From positions 1,736,001-1,800,000 of the forward strand of contig CP062007.1 of assembly GCA_022749295.1 (NCBI GenBank): a stretch of DNA of 64,000 bases, read 5' to 3'. Below the pieces are notes generated by a model that ran no database searches, was not told where the DNA came from, and worked only from the letters and a program-made list of their open reading frames with translations. Source of the stretch: Flavobacteriaceae bacterium GSB9 (GTDB lineage Bacteria > Bacteroidota > Bacteroidia > Flavobacteriales > Flavobacteriaceae). The position numbers were made by a program, and so were the translations under genes. This document shows positions 8,613-17,631 of this stretch, one piece after another (within the stretch, counting starts at the first letter, position 1; the number at the start of each line of letters is the position of its first letter).

Positions 8613-10346
8613 TTAACTTAATCTAATATCTGAAACTGATGCCCCCGATGGCACCATTGGAAACACATTATCTTCCTTTTCAACACAAACCTCAAGGAAA
8701 TACGATTCTTTGGAAGCCATCATTTCCTTAACGGCTTCGGCCAAATCTTCACGTTTTTCAACTCGTTTTGCCTGAATGTGATAGCCCTTTGCAATGGTTA
8801 CAAAATCAGGGTTTGTCATCTCTGTGGAAGCGTATCGTTTATCGAAAAACAACTGTTGCCATTGGCGTACCATGCCTAAAAATTCATTGTTTAAAACCAC
8901 TATTTTTACGGCCGCCTTGGTTTGGAAAATGGTACCCAATTCTTGGATATTCATTTGGTAACCGCCGTCGCCAATAATAGCAACAACTTCACGCTCTGGA
9001 GCCGCCATTTTAGCACCAATTGCAGCTGGAAGTGCAAAGCCCATAGTACCTAAACCACCTGAGGTAATATTACTTTTGGTAACATTAAAATCAGCATAAC
9101 GACAAGCAATCATTTGGTGTTGGCCCACATCGGATACAATGGCTGCTTTGCCTTCACTCTCAATATTGATTTGCTTTAGCACTTCGCCCATGGTTAAACC
9201 TTCCTTGGTAGGCTCAATATCATCTTTAATGACTTTTTCATATTCAATCTTGTACAAGTCCTTAAATTTCTGCAACCACGAATCATGGGAGTTTTCATTT
9301 AAAACCTCAGCCAACATCGCCAAGCTTTCTTTAGAATTACCTAAAACTGCTATATCAGTTTTTACGTTTTTATCAATCTCTGCGGGATCAATATCAAAAT
9401 GAATCACCTTTGCTTGCTTCGCATAAGTATTTAAATCGCCCGTAACACGGTCGTCAAAACGCATTCCGATGGCTATTAAAACATCGCATTCATTGGTTAG
9501 CTTATTTGGTGCATAGTTTCCATGCATACCTACCATACCAACATTTAGCGGATGCGAGGTTGGCAATGCCGAAGCCCCTAAAATAGTCCAAGCCGCTGGC
9601 ACACCAGATTTTTCGATTACCGTTTTCAATTCAGCTTCGGCCTCGCCTAAAATAACGCCTTGCCCCCAAACAATAAATGGTTTTTTAGCGTTGTTTATCA
9701 ATTCGGCCGCTGCTTTTACTGAGTCAGGATTTGTTTTTGGTATGGGCTTGTAACTGCGTACGCCAACACATTTCTCATACTTAAAATCGAGCTCACTTAT
9801 TTGAGCATCTTTAGTAATATCGACCAAAACTGGGCCTGGTCTTCCACTACGCGCAATATAAAATGCCTTTGCCAGTGCCGCAGGAATCTCTGAAGCTTTG
9901 GTAACTTGACAATTCCACTTGGTTACCGGAGTTGAAATACCCACAATATCGGTTTCCTGAAACGCATCACTTCCCAATAAATGTGAAGCTACTTGCCCCG
10001 TAATGCAAACCAAAGGTGTTGAATCTATTTGGGCATCAGCAATTCCTGTGATTAAATTGGTTGCTCCCGGTCCAGAGGTTGCCATGGCCACCCCTACCTT
10101 ACCAGAAATACGCGCATAGCCTTGCGCAGCATGTGCAGCCCCTTGCTCGTGGCGTGTTAATACGTGATGGATTTGATCCTGGAACTTAAAAAGCTCGTCG
10201 TAAACAGGCATAATAGCGCCTCCCGGATAGCCATAAAGTACATCTACCCCTTCGGCTATTAAGCTCTTTATAACAGCTTCGCTACCTGTAATATGTTCTG
10301 TTTTATTTGCCACTTCTTTTGTCTTATCTGCAGTTTGTGTTTTCAT
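8613..10346 (-). CDS. ilvB: Acetolactate synthase large (catalytic) subunit
   Basis: ThDP-dependent condensation of two pyruvates, or pyruvate with 2-oxobutanoate, to acetohydroxy acids. The 577 residues show the catalytic Glu region (TRHEQGAAHAAQGYAR), the substrate-channel segment GPGATNLITGIADA, and the ThDP/Mg motif GDGGYQMNIQELGT with the partner NN at VVLNNEFLGMVRQW. Length is normal. The first 20 residues (MKTQTADKTKEVANKTEHI) are a charged extension before the conserved GSEAVIKSL. It lies between ilvD (48-base gap containing a small hairpin) and ilvN. Confidence 0.97.
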   Translation of the reverse strand: MKTQTADKTKEVANKTEHITGSEAVIKSLIAEGVDVLYGYPGGAIMPVYDELFKFQDQIHHVLTRHEQGAAHAAQGYARISGKVGVAMATSGPGATNLITGIADAQIDSTPLVCITGQVASHLLGSDAFQETDIVGISTPVTKWNCQVTKASEIPAALAKAFYIARSGRPGPVLVDITKDAQISELDFKYEKCVGVRSYKPIPKTNPDSVKAAAELINNAKKPFIVWGQGVILGEAEAELKTVIEKSGVPAAWTILGASALPTSHPLNVGMVGMHGNYAPNKLTNECDVLIAIGMRFDDRVTGDLNTYAKQAKVIHFDIDPAEIDKNVKTDIAVLGNSKESLAMLAEVLNENSHDSWLQKFKDLYKIEYEKVIKDDIEPTKEGLTMGEVLKQINIESEGKAAIVSDVGQHQMIACRYADFNVTKSNITSGGLGTMGFALPAAIGAKMAAPEREVVAIIGDGGYQMNIQELGTIFQTKAAVKIVVLNNEFLGMVRQWQQLFFDKRYASTEMTNPDFVTIAKGYHIQAKRVEKREDLAEAVKEMMASKESYFLEVCVEKEDNVFPMVPSGASVSDIRLS

Positions 10347-10367
10347 AGTCTCAACGTTTATGATGAG

Positions 10368-10387
10368 ATTCCTGCCTTAGCAGGAAT
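10368..10387. repeat. Perfect 8-bp hairpin between ilvD and ilvB
   Basis: ATTCCTGC / GCAGGAAT around a CTTA tetraloop, with no U run. It resembles the ATTCCTGC..GCAGGAAT core of dispersed flavobacterial intergenic repeats. It could tune ilvD-ilvB mRNA processing or translation. Confidence 0.45.
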
Positions 10388-10394
10388 TATAATT

Positions 10395-12083
10395 TTAAAA
10401 TGCATCAGTAACGCATCCTTTTGATGCTGAAGCTACCGATTTTGCATATTTGTATAATATTCCTTTTTTGTGTTTTAATTCTGGTGCTGTCCATTCAGAT
10501 TTTCTCTTCGCCAGTTCTTCTTCAGAAAGCAATACGTTGATGGAATTATCCTCTGCACTGATCCTAATTTTATCACCGGTTTTCACCAATCCAATAGCAC
10601 CTCCTGTTTGCGCTTCTGGGGTAATATGCCCTACTACAAAACCGTGAGTACCTCCAGAAAAACGTCCGTCGGTTATTAAAGCGACCGATTTACCTAAGCC
10701 CGCCCCCATAATCAATGAAGTCGGCTTTAGCATTTCCGGCATACCAGGACCACCTTTTGGACCGACGTACCGGATGACGACGACATCGCCTCGCTGTACT
10801 TCGCCATTGGAAATCCCTGTATTGGCAGCTTGCTCACCATCGAACACCACTGCTTTTCCTTCGAACACCAATCCTTCTTTACCTGATATTTTTGCCACAG
10901 CACCTTCTTCAGCCAAGTTTCCATAAAGGATTTGTAGATTTCCTGAAGATTTTAAGGCCTTATCGGTTGGATAAATTACATCTTGGCTATCTTCTTCAAA
11001 CTGCAATGGCTCAACATCTTTAAGGTTTTCAGCTAAAGTTTTTCCCGTTACGGTCATACAATCGCCATACAAATAGCCTTTATCCAACAGGTATTTCATT
11101 ACGGCTGGCGTTCCACCAATACCGTGTACATCTTCCATTAAATATTTACCACTAGGCTTCAAGTCGGCAATTAGCGGTGTTCTGTCGCTTACACGTTGAA
11201 AATCTTCTAGAGTAAATTCGATATCGGCAGCATGGGCAATGGCCAAGAAATGCAATACCGCATTAGTTGATCCTCCTAATGCATTTACTAGTGCAATGGC
11301 GTTTTCAATAGACTTTTTAGAAATGATATCTAAAGGTTTTAAGTCTAATTCCAACAGGTTTTTTATTGCGATTGCTGTTCTTTCGCTCTCTGACAATTTA
11401 TTGGGGTTTTCGGCAGGAATTGATGAGTTATAAGGTAGCGCCAAGCCCATACATTCGATGGCCGATGCCATAGTATTTGCTGTGTACATACCGCCACAAG
11501 CACCTGCACCCGGAATGGCTCTTTTTATGATTTCACGGTATTCATCTTCATCAATTTCACCCGCTACTTTTTGGCCAAGCGCTTCAAATGCCGAAACAAT
11601 ATTTAATTTTTTTCCTTTGTAGTTTCCAGAGGCAATAGTTCCTCCGTACATCATAATAGAAGGACGGTTTAACCGTAACATAGCAATAACGGCACCAGGC
11701 ATATTCTTGTCACAGCCGACCACAGAAATAAGCGCATCGTAGCTTTGTGCATTCATAACGGTTTCGATGGAATCTGCTATAATATCGCGCGAAGCCAAAG
11801 AGTAGTTCATCCCCGATGTTCCCATGGAAATACCGTCACTAACACCAATAGTATTGAACCCTAAACCGACCATTCCTGCAATCTTACATTCTATTTTAAC
11901 CTCGGCGGCCAAATTATTTAAATGCATATTGCACGGATTACCATCATAGCCTGTACTGGCAATACCAACTTGTGCCTTGTTCATATCTTCGTCCGTTAAA
12001 CCTACGGCGTACAACATGGCCTGAGATGCTGGCTGGGATTCGTCTTGGGTTAACCTACTGCTATATTTATTGAGTTCCTTCAT
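10395..12083 (-). CDS. ilvD: Dihydroxy-acid dehydratase
   Basis: Fe-S dependent dehydration of 2,3-dihydroxy acids to the 2-oxo acids of valine and isoleucine. Cluster-ligand cysteines are visible at [10 protein letters not shown] (Cys 51), [10 protein letters not shown] and [15 protein letters not shown]. The C-terminal signature [15 protein letters not shown] is present. The 562-residue length is normal. It is the first structural gene of the ilv cluster, about 250 bases downstream of the leader terminator, and starts at an ATG. The 247 bases between this start and the terminator are AT-rich, with no further recognisable element. Confidence 0.97.
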   Translation of the reverse strand: MKELNKYSSRLTQDESQPASQAMLYAVGLTDEDMNKAQVGIASTGYDGNPCNMHLNNLAAEVKIECKIAGMVGLGFNTIGVSDGISMGTSGMNYSLASRDIIADSIETVMNAQSYDALISVVGCDKNMPGAVIAMLRLNRPSIMMYGGTIASGNYKGKKLNIVSAFEALGQKVAGEIDEDEYREIIKRAIPGAGACGGMYTANTMASAIECMGLALPYNSSIPAENPNKLSESERTAIAIKNLLELDLKPLDIISKKSIENAIALVNALGGSTNAVLHFLAIAHAADIEFTLEDFQRVSDRTPLIADLKPSGKYLMEDVHGIGGTPAVMKYLLDKGYLYGDCMTVTGKTLAENLKDVEPLQFEEDSQDVIYPTDKALKSSGNLQILYGNLAEEGAVAKISGKEGLVFEGKAVVFDGEQAANTGISNGEVQRGDVVVIRYVGPKGGPGMPEMLKPTSLIMGAGLGKSVALITDGRFSGGTHGFVVGHITPEAQTGGAIGLVKTGDKIRISAEDNSINVLLSEEELAKRKSEWTAPELKHKKGILYKYAKSVASASKGCVTDAF

Positions 12084-12330
12084 TTTTATTATGGATAATA
12101 CTTTATTTTATCTAGATTTTATTTGAATTTCTAATTCTTTTAAGGAAAACTCGAAGTTTTCCGCAAAACAACATTAAATAGTTTTCGAAATTAATTTATT
12201 ACTACGTTATCGAACTCCGAGTTTAATATAATGGGTTAAATCCACAACCCTTAAAAAAAACACAAACACCTGAAAAACAACTTTTTAATCCGTTATTTTT
12301 ATGATGCCCAAAACGAAAAAAAAATGCATT

Positions 12331-12358
12331 AAAAAAGCCCTCACGCAAAGGAAGGCTC
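12331..12358 (-). terminator. Attenuator terminator in ilv leader
   Basis: On the minus strand AGCCTTC pairs with the 3' arm GAGGGCT (7 bp, one G-U) around an 8-base loop, followed by six T. It lies about 30 bases after the stop of the branched-chain leader peptide and 250 bases ahead of ilvD, the arrangement of an amino-acid attenuator. Confidence 0.7.
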
Positions 12359-12388
12359 AAATTCATATTTTGTTATATTAAACCATTC

Positions 12389-12454
12389 CTACAATCGGCG
12401 CTCAACAATGACGCCGACAATAGTAGAAATGCTATTTAAAATGGTTGTTCTCAT
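12389..12454 (-). CDS. ilvL: Branched-chain leader peptide (ilv attenuator), 21 aa
   Basis: A 21-codon frame from ATG 12454 to TAG 12389. Nine of 21 residues are Ile, Val or Leu, including the run TIVGVIV. It sits between a good promoter and a U-tailed terminator ahead of ilvDBNC. The Val-Ile codons overlap a 6-bp hairpin (TCGGCG / CGCCGA on the plus strand, 12395-12400 with 12412-12417). A longer-range 7-bp pair (AATGGTT 12440-12446 with AACCATT 12381-12387) closes over it. A ribosome stalled on these codons would open those structures. By analogy with enterobacterial ilvL and ivbL this is a leader peptide sensing charged branched-chain tRNAs. The mechanism is inferred. Confidence 0.72.
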   Translation of the reverse strand: MRTTILNSISTIVGVIVERRL

Positions 12455-12463
12455 TTAATACTA

Positions 12464-12494
12464 CAAATATTTGTAAATAAAATTTAACAGCCAA
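12464..12494 (-). promoter_or_regulatory. Promoter for the ilv leader and operon
   Basis: On the minus strand TTG (plus 12492-12494), a 20-base spacer and AATATTTG (plus 12464-12471) give the Bacteroidota -33/-7 pair with one mismatch to TAnnTTTG. The start would be near 12458, so the leader peptide ATG at 12454 would be almost at the 5' end of the RNA. Confidence 0.5.
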
Positions 12495-12583
12495 TTTTTT
12501 AAAGAAAAAAACCAAAATTCTGACGATTTTTCACCCCCAGATTTTTTAAAGGAAATTTTAACAACCATTTTACTTTATTTTTT

Positions 12584-12591
12584 TACTTTTG
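12584..12591 (+). promoter_or_regulatory. -7 promoter element for metK
   Basis: TACTTTTG is an exact match to the Bacteroidota -7 consensus TAnnTTTG. A clear -33 TTG at the usual distance is not seen. Transcription would start near 12597, about a dozen bases before the aptamer at 12609. Confidence 0.6.
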
Positions 12592-12608
12592 CCCAATCAA
12601 AAATGACA

Positions 12609-12750
12609 ACAAGAGGAAAGATTTGACTGATTGCAACCTCTTAATACTGAAAACCGAAGTACCTCCAACCAAGAGATACCGAAAAAGTTGAGTGTTAAAA
12701 AAAATGCTAAAGGCAGTGCAAACTTCCTTCGACGTTTTCCGTCAAATCTT
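12609..12750 (+). promoter_or_regulatory. SAM-II-like riboswitch and expression platform upstream of metK
   Basis: An AAGAGG / CCTCTT stem (12611-12616 with 12637-12642) closes a loop reading GATTTGACTGATTGCAA. This lines up with the SAM-II core GAUUUAACCGUAUUGCAA. Further on, AAAATGCTAAAGG (12701-12713) matches the conserved A-rich GCUAAA..GG strand of SAM-II. Between them are about 58 bases instead of the compact spacing of the classic 52-nt class. The loop strand AAGATTTGAC (12618-12627) is also perfectly complementary over 10 bases to GTCAAATCTT (12741-12750), just before the metK start. A SAM-bound aptamer would therefore free that downstream arm, and the free RNA would pair it. metK makes SAM, which fits feedback control. 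The class call is by eye. Confidence 0.6.
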
Positions 12751-12768
12751 GTAATAAAACAAATTTAT

Positions 12769-14022
12769 ATGGCTTATTTATTCACTTCAGAAAGTGTTTC
12801 TGAAGGGCATCCAGACAAAGTAGCAGACCAAATTAGCGACGCTTTAATCGATAATTTTTTAGCGTTTGACACCGACTCGAAAGTAGCCTGTGAAACCTTA
12901 GTTACTACTGGCCAAGTGGTTCTTGCCGGTGAGGTAAAATCAACCACCTATTTAGACGTACAAAAAATTGCCCGAGACACCATTAACAAAATTGGCTACA
13001 CCAAAGGCGAATACATGTTTGACGGCAATTCGTGCGGTGTATTTTCGGCTATCCACGAACAATCGGAAGACATCAACCAAGGTGTTGACCGCGGCAGCAA
13101 AGAAGAACAAGGTGCTGGCGACCAAGGTATGATGTTTGGCTATGCCACTAACGAAACCGAAAACTATATGCCACTGGCATTAGATTTGTCGCACAGAATT
13201 TTAAAAGAATTATCGGCCATACGTCGCGAAAATAAAGACATCACCTATTTGCGCCCAGACAGCAAAAGCCAGGTAACCATTGAATATAGCGACGATAATG
13301 TACCACAACGCATTGACGCGATTGTAATTTCAACACAGCACGACGATTTTGCCGACGACGAAACCATGTTGACCAAAATTCGGCAAGACATTGTTGACAT
13401 TTTAATTCCGCGTGTGGTAGCGAAACTTCCTGAAGGCATTCAAAAATTATTCAACAGCGATATTAAATACCATATCAATCCAACAGGGAAATTTGTAATT
13501 GGCGGACCGCATGGCGATACGGGTTTAACAGGGCGCAAAATTATTGTTGATACTTACGGTGGTAAAGGCGCCCACGGTGGCGGAGCATTTTCAGGAAAAG
13601 ATCCGAGTAAGGTAGATCGCAGTGCCGCTTATGCCACAAGACATATTGCCAAAAATTTAGTTGCTGCTGGTGTGGCTGATGAACTTTTGGTACAAGTAAG
13701 CTATGCTATTGGCGTTGTAGAACCCATGGGTATTTTTATTGATACTTTTGGCACGAAGAAGGTTAATTTAACCAATGGTGAAATTGCTGCAAAAGTATCT
13801 GAAATTTTCGATATGCGCCCATTTGCCATTGAAGACCGCTTAAAACTGCGTTCGCCCATTTACAGTGAAACCGCTGCTTACGGCCATATGGGGCGCACCA
13901 ACGAAACAGTAACCAAAACATTTTCACAACCTAACGGCGAAACCATCACTTTGGACGTAGAACTGTTTACATGGGAAAAACTGGATTATGTTGATATCAT
14001 TAAAAAAGCCTTTGGGTTATAA
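12769..14022 (+). CDS. metK: S-adenosylmethionine synthetase
   Basis: Makes SAM from methionine and ATP. The protein starts [20 protein letters not shown], with the signature GHPDK, and carries [12 protein letters not shown] and the glycine-rich P-loop-like [21 protein letters not shown]. From the ATG at 12769 it is 417 residues, as expected. An in-frame extension to 12631 is possible on paper, but it would translate the riboswitch and adds no homologous sequence. Cytosolic, single gene, with control probably from the SAM-II-like leader. Confidence 0.97.
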   Translation: MAYLFTSESVSEGHPDKVADQISDALIDNFLAFDTDSKVACETLVTTGQVVLAGEVKSTTYLDVQKIARDTINKIGYTKGEYMFDGNSCGVFSAIHEQSEDINQGVDRGSKEEQGAGDQGMMFGYATNETENYMPLALDLSHRILKELSAIRRENKDITYLRPDSKSQVTIEYSDDNVPQRIDAIVISTQHDDFADDETMLTKIRQDIVDILIPRVVAKLPEGIQKLFNSDIKYHINPTGKFVIGGPHGDTGLTGRKIIVDTYGGKGAHGGGAFSGKDPSKVDRSAAYATRHIAKNLVAAGVADELLVQVSYAIGVVEPMGIFIDTFGTKKVNLTNGEIAAKVSEIFDMRPFAIEDRLKLRSPIYSETAAYGHMGRTNETVTKTFSQPNGETITLDVELFTWEKLDYVDIIKKAFGL

Positions 14023-14070
14023 TCCTTAGCCTTTACAAAGTTAAAAGGGCGGCTTAAAAAGTAAATATAA

Positions 14071-14167
14071 CTGTCATCCCGAGGAGCGACAGTTGGAGCG
14101 ACGTGGGAATCTCTTGAAATTTAGTTCTGACAAAAAGATTGGCACGTCGTACCTCCTCGCAATGACG
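14071..14167. repeat. Interspersed palindromic repeat, copy 1
   Basis: Begins CTGTCATCCCGAGGAGCGAC and ends GTCGTACCTCCTCGCAATGACG, imperfect inverted termini that can fold the whole 97 bases into one long hairpin. It is the TGTCAT.CCGAGGAG / CTCCTCGCAATGACG class of small mobile-looking repeats scattered between flavobacterial genes. It carries no gene of its own; any open frame across it is accidental. Related, more decayed copies are at 49807-49888 and 58264-58370. Confidence 0.75.
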
Positions 14168-14297
14168 GCTTTACTTTTAAACCGCTTGTTTTATACATTT
14201 TATTTTGTAATAATTTTCAACTATCTTCGTTTGGAAAGGATAAGGTTTGTTGATGCGGAACTTTCATCTTTTTATTAGCAATAATCTAAACTGTCCT

Positions 14298-14972
14298 ATG
14301 AAAAAAAGTTTCTTACTAATCTTTAACTATTTTACTTCTCGCAAATAATTTAATTGGACAAGAAAACAACACTAATGCTTTTATTATCGGAATAAACGCG
14401 GGGCCAAATTATAATAGCTTAAGAGGAGACTCTTTTGCAGAGAAGCATGATGCCCATTTTAATTATTTTTTCGGATTATCTTTTGAGTATCAGATTAATG
14501 AAGAGTTCTCAGTTTTAACTAACTTGAATTACGAAAACAAATCATATAAGTCAGAGTATAAAAGTTTTTCCCAAGTATGGACAAACACTTTTAAAGTTGA
14601 AGACGAAACTAAATTTAAGAATTTAAATATTCACATTCTCTTAAAATATAAATTTGGTTTTGACAATGAATTCTTTTTAAATGGAGGATTGTTCTACAAT
14701 CATATTTTTGATATTTCAAATGAAATGATAAATACAGAAACTGGAGAAAACACGAATGCCTTTGACTTTAACTAACTATTTAAAAACAAGGAGAATATGG
14801 AATATCACTAGGAATTGGAACGGTTTTTAAATTAAACGAAAAAAGCATTTTAACTTTTGAAGTTAGAGATGATTTTGGAATTACAGATATTGGAGACACA
14901 AAGTTCCGTAGAATATCTGAGACTAAATCCAATACAATTAAATTATATATAAATTGGGGTTTAACTCTTTAA
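14298..14972 (+). pseudogene. Outer-membrane beta-barrel protein, broken by two frameshifts
   Basis: From the ATG at 14298 a signal-peptide-like start (MKKSFLLIF) runs into TAA after 16 codons. The next frame continues the same protein from about 14332 (LLLANNLIGQENNTNAFIIG), through GINAGPNYNSLRGDSF and FFGLSFEYQINEEFSVLT, to a stop near 14775. The frame then returns to the first for EYGISLGIGTVFKLNEKS and ends with the aromatic-terminated strand IKLYINWGLTL at 14972. The alternating strands and the final strand are typical of small porin-like beta-barrels of about 220 residues. Two compensating shifts in one short gene point to decay rather than programmed recoding. It follows the repeat at 14071-14167. 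Confidence 0.75.
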
Positions 14973-15059
14973 TGACGCCTGCAAATTTAAGGTGTAAATA
15001 TAATACACAATTCAGTATAAAACCGAACTACTCTAATACAGGCACATTAAACAACCATC

Positions 15060-17564
15060 CTAAAAATAAAACCCAAAACTACCGGTAACACCAAATTTTC
15101 GGGCGTTGGGGTATTCAATATTGTCTTTGTAATTGCCTCGAAAATTAAAATCTATTCTAAACACTTTAAAAATATTGCCAACACCCAAGCTGTATTCGTA
15201 ATAGGGCTCATTTGATGGGGCAACTAATTCAATACTATTAGGATTGCTAGTGGTACTCAGCGCTATATTTGCTTTAGAAATGTCGCCCCAAACACCACGC
15301 ACACTAATAATTTCACGTAGGTTCAACTTTCTCAACAGCGGAATTCTAGAGAATAGCCTCCCGTTAAAATTATGCTCAAAATGAAACGAAGCATAAGTAT
15401 CTGAAACGAACTCGTAAAAATCGAGTTGTGAAAAGGTTTTATAAATGGAGAAATACGATTGGTTCCCGGGAATAACGCTTAACAAACCAAGTGGCACTTC
15501 CCCGAAGGTTTTGCCTGCTTCAACCGTTGTGGCCAATCTGCCAAAACCACCCAACTGCCAAGGTTGCAAATACGAAAATTGAAGTTTGGTATAATCAAAA
15601 TCACTATTAAGCACTGTTTTATCACCTCGGCTCACCTGAGCAAACAATCGTGCAAAATCATCATTTGCGGTTCGACGCTCAACACCAAAACCCGTCATTT
15701 TTCGTTTTGGAAAATAGGACACCGACAGCGTAGATTCGTACTGCTTGATTTCAGATTTCACCCCATTGGGCGTATTATAATCTAAACTAAAAGTTGGCGA
15801 TGCCGACTCTAAGGTTCGGAAATTTGCCCCCAGCCGTAACACGACATTCCGCCAAGGTTCGGCTTCAATGGCCAAACTGGTTAGGTTTATATTAGTAAGC
15901 TTATCGTTTGTACTTGTTCCCACAACAGACGATGACGCCAAGCTACGTCCCAAAACATCGGTACTGGTTGTTAAGCTTGCTCCTATTTGTTCTACATCGC
16001 GACGGTTTCCTCCAGAAATAATAAATCGGTTTTTTTTATCGACCAACCATTTTCCCGAAATGCCATATTTGAATTTATCGTCACGAAACCCGTAAGCCAT
16101 AAAACCTTCCAATCGCCATAAATCGTTTGGCCCAAAATACGTTCGGCCACCGGCTCGCAAGCGCACCCCTTCAACCTCGTTAAAACCGAAGGTTGAAAAA
16201 ATGGGACCATAGTCCAAGGGCAAGGTGTTAAACTCAACATAGCCCGACGCCAAAATACTACCTAAATTATATAGTCGCTTAAACTTTTTAACCGTTTTTA
16301 AGGTGTCGAGCATTTTGTAAACGCCTTTTTCGTCTTTATTGAGTCCCTCCAAACGGTTTTCGGCCCAGAATGCATCATCGCGATGGTAAACGTCTAAATT
16401 GTAGTTGTAAACATCTTTTTCGTAAAATGCTTCTTCTTTCTTTTTATTGAACTTATAGTTATCGTACAGCGTGGTTCGCTTTCCATAAATACCACGCGAT
16501 TTCTCCTTTTTATTGAATGCAAAATCTGACATCATATAATCACGCTTAACCAAAAACACAGAGTCGTTTAACACTTCAAATTCTTGCTCTATATAAATTT
16601 CCTTTATCCAGTTGATATTGGCACTTTTTGATGCCTGCAAATTTATTTCCTTAATGGCATAGGTGCTATCGGCCACCCAAAAATCACCTTTAAAGGTCAG
16701 TTCATTTTTTCGGCGTGGGTAATACATTACATTGTAACACCATTTGTTGTCGATATAGGCACTATCCAACAATTTATAATTATAGGTATTGATACCGGTT
16801 CTGGATAGCGGGCTAACAAAACTTTTATCGAAAAACTTGAGGTAATTGTCGTAAATATCAAAATCGTTGTACAAGTCGCCAATAAAATCGATAATAACTT
16901 GATTATCGCTAAAACCCGAATTTTTATTGCCCTTTAAAACTTCTTTTGTTTTATTGATGTCGTTATCGCCATAAACCTCTGAAACCGCTTCGTTAATAAA
17001 TATGGGCAAATAGGTTTTACCGGTGACTCGAGACGTATCGACTTCATTAAACACAAACTCCATTCCCTTAAAGAGCTTGCTTTTTATCAAGGCACTGTCT
17101 ATGGTATTTAAATCGAATTCTACTTTTTCGTATTTATCGAACTGGTACTGCTTAAACTGTTTGAGGCCATTACTCCTTTTGTTTGCCCAAATTTTACGGA
17201 GCAAATCGACAGCCGGATTATTTTTTTTTGAAAGCTTACCCGCCACAATAACCACCTCGCTGAGTTCGGCGCGCTCTTCCTGTAACACATACCTGAGGTT
17301 ATAGTTTACCTTTTTTTCTAAAGGAACGATTAAGGTCTCATAACCAATAAAAGACACCACCAGAGCATCCCAAGTTTCATCTGATTCGAGATAAAACCTT
17401 CCGTTTTCGTCAGTTATAGTACCTTGCGTAGACCCCTGAAATATAACATTGGCAAAGGGCACGGGCATTTCATTTTCATCAAACACATGACCGCTAACCT
17501 TTGTTTGGGCAAAAGCAGAACAAGTGACGAGTAGAAAAAGGGGAATAAGTAGCCTTAAGTTCAT
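15060..17564 (-). CDS. DUF5686 / carboxypeptidase-regulatory-like outer-membrane protein
   Basis: A large exported protein (834 residues from the ATG at 17564). The signal peptide MNLRLLIPLFLLVTCSAFAQ is followed by a carboxypeptidase-regulatory-like beta-sandwich (KVSGHVFDENEMPVPFANVI, GTITDENGRFYLE), the domain that precedes TonB-dependent receptors and DUF5686. The remainder is the DUF5686 region, with many alternating strands and an aromatic C-terminus (GVTGSFGFYF) typical of an outer-membrane barrel. Function is unknown. An upstream GTG would add only six residues. It lies 67 bases after pdhB on the same strand. Confidence 0.85.
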   Translation of the reverse strand: MNLRLLIPLFLLVTCSAFAQTKVSGHVFDENEMPVPFANVIFQGSTQGTITDENGRFYLESDETWDALVVSFIGYETLIVPLEKKVNYNLRYVLQEERAELSEVVIVAGKLSKKNNPAVDLLRKIWANKRSNGLKQFKQYQFDKYEKVEFDLNTIDSALIKSKLFKGMEFVFNEVDTSRVTGKTYLPIFINEAVSEVYGDNDINKTKEVLKGNKNSGFSDNQVIIDFIGDLYNDFDIYDNYLKFFDKSFVSPLSRTGINTYNYKLLDSAYIDNKWCYNVMYYPRRKNELTFKGDFWVADSTYAIKEINLQASKSANINWIKEIYIEQEFEVLNDSVFLVKRDYMMSDFAFNKKEKSRGIYGKRTTLYDNYKFNKKKEEAFYEKDVYNYNLDVYHRDDAFWAENRLEGLNKDEKGVYKMLDTLKTVKKFKRLYNLGSILASGYVEFNTLPLDYGPIFSTFGFNEVEGVRLRAGGRTYFGPNDLWRLEGFMAYGFRDDKFKYGISGKWLVDKKNRFIISGGNRRDVEQIGASLTTSTDVLGRSLASSSVVGTSTNDKLTNINLTSLAIEAEPWRNVVLRLGANFRTLESASPTFSLDYNTPNGVKSEIKQYESTLSVSYFPKRKMTGFGVERRTANDDFARLFAQVSRGDKTVLNSDFDYTKLQFSYLQPWQLGGFGRLATTVEAGKTFGEVPLGLLSVIPGNQSYFSIYKTFSQLDFYEFVSDTYASFHFEHNFNGRLFSRIPLLRKLNLREIISVRGVWGDISKANIALSTTSNPNSIELVAPSNEPYYEYSLGVGNIFKVFRIDFNFRGNYKDNIEYPNARKFGVTGSFGFYF

Positions 17565-17631
17565 AATACAAAAAAACTTCACCAGCCAGAGTGCTGATGA
17601 AGCTTATATAACGTAAATAATTTTAATTTAT

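Noticed and set aside
12609-12750. SAM-I (S-box) riboswitch
   Set aside because: GCAACC and TGCTAA are present, but the S-box start, P2 kink-turn and four-way junction are not; the SAM-II core fits better.
12631-12768. N-terminal extension of metK by 46 codons
   Set aside because: It translates the riboswitch region, and the family start is MAYLFTSES at 12769; the extension has no MetK-like sequence.
14071-14167. Insertion sequence or CRISPR element
   Set aside because: No transposase, no regular short repeats with spacers; the element is a single small hairpin.
14093-14278. 61-codon frame after metK
   Set aside because: It starts inside the palindromic repeat and reads through non-coding sequence.
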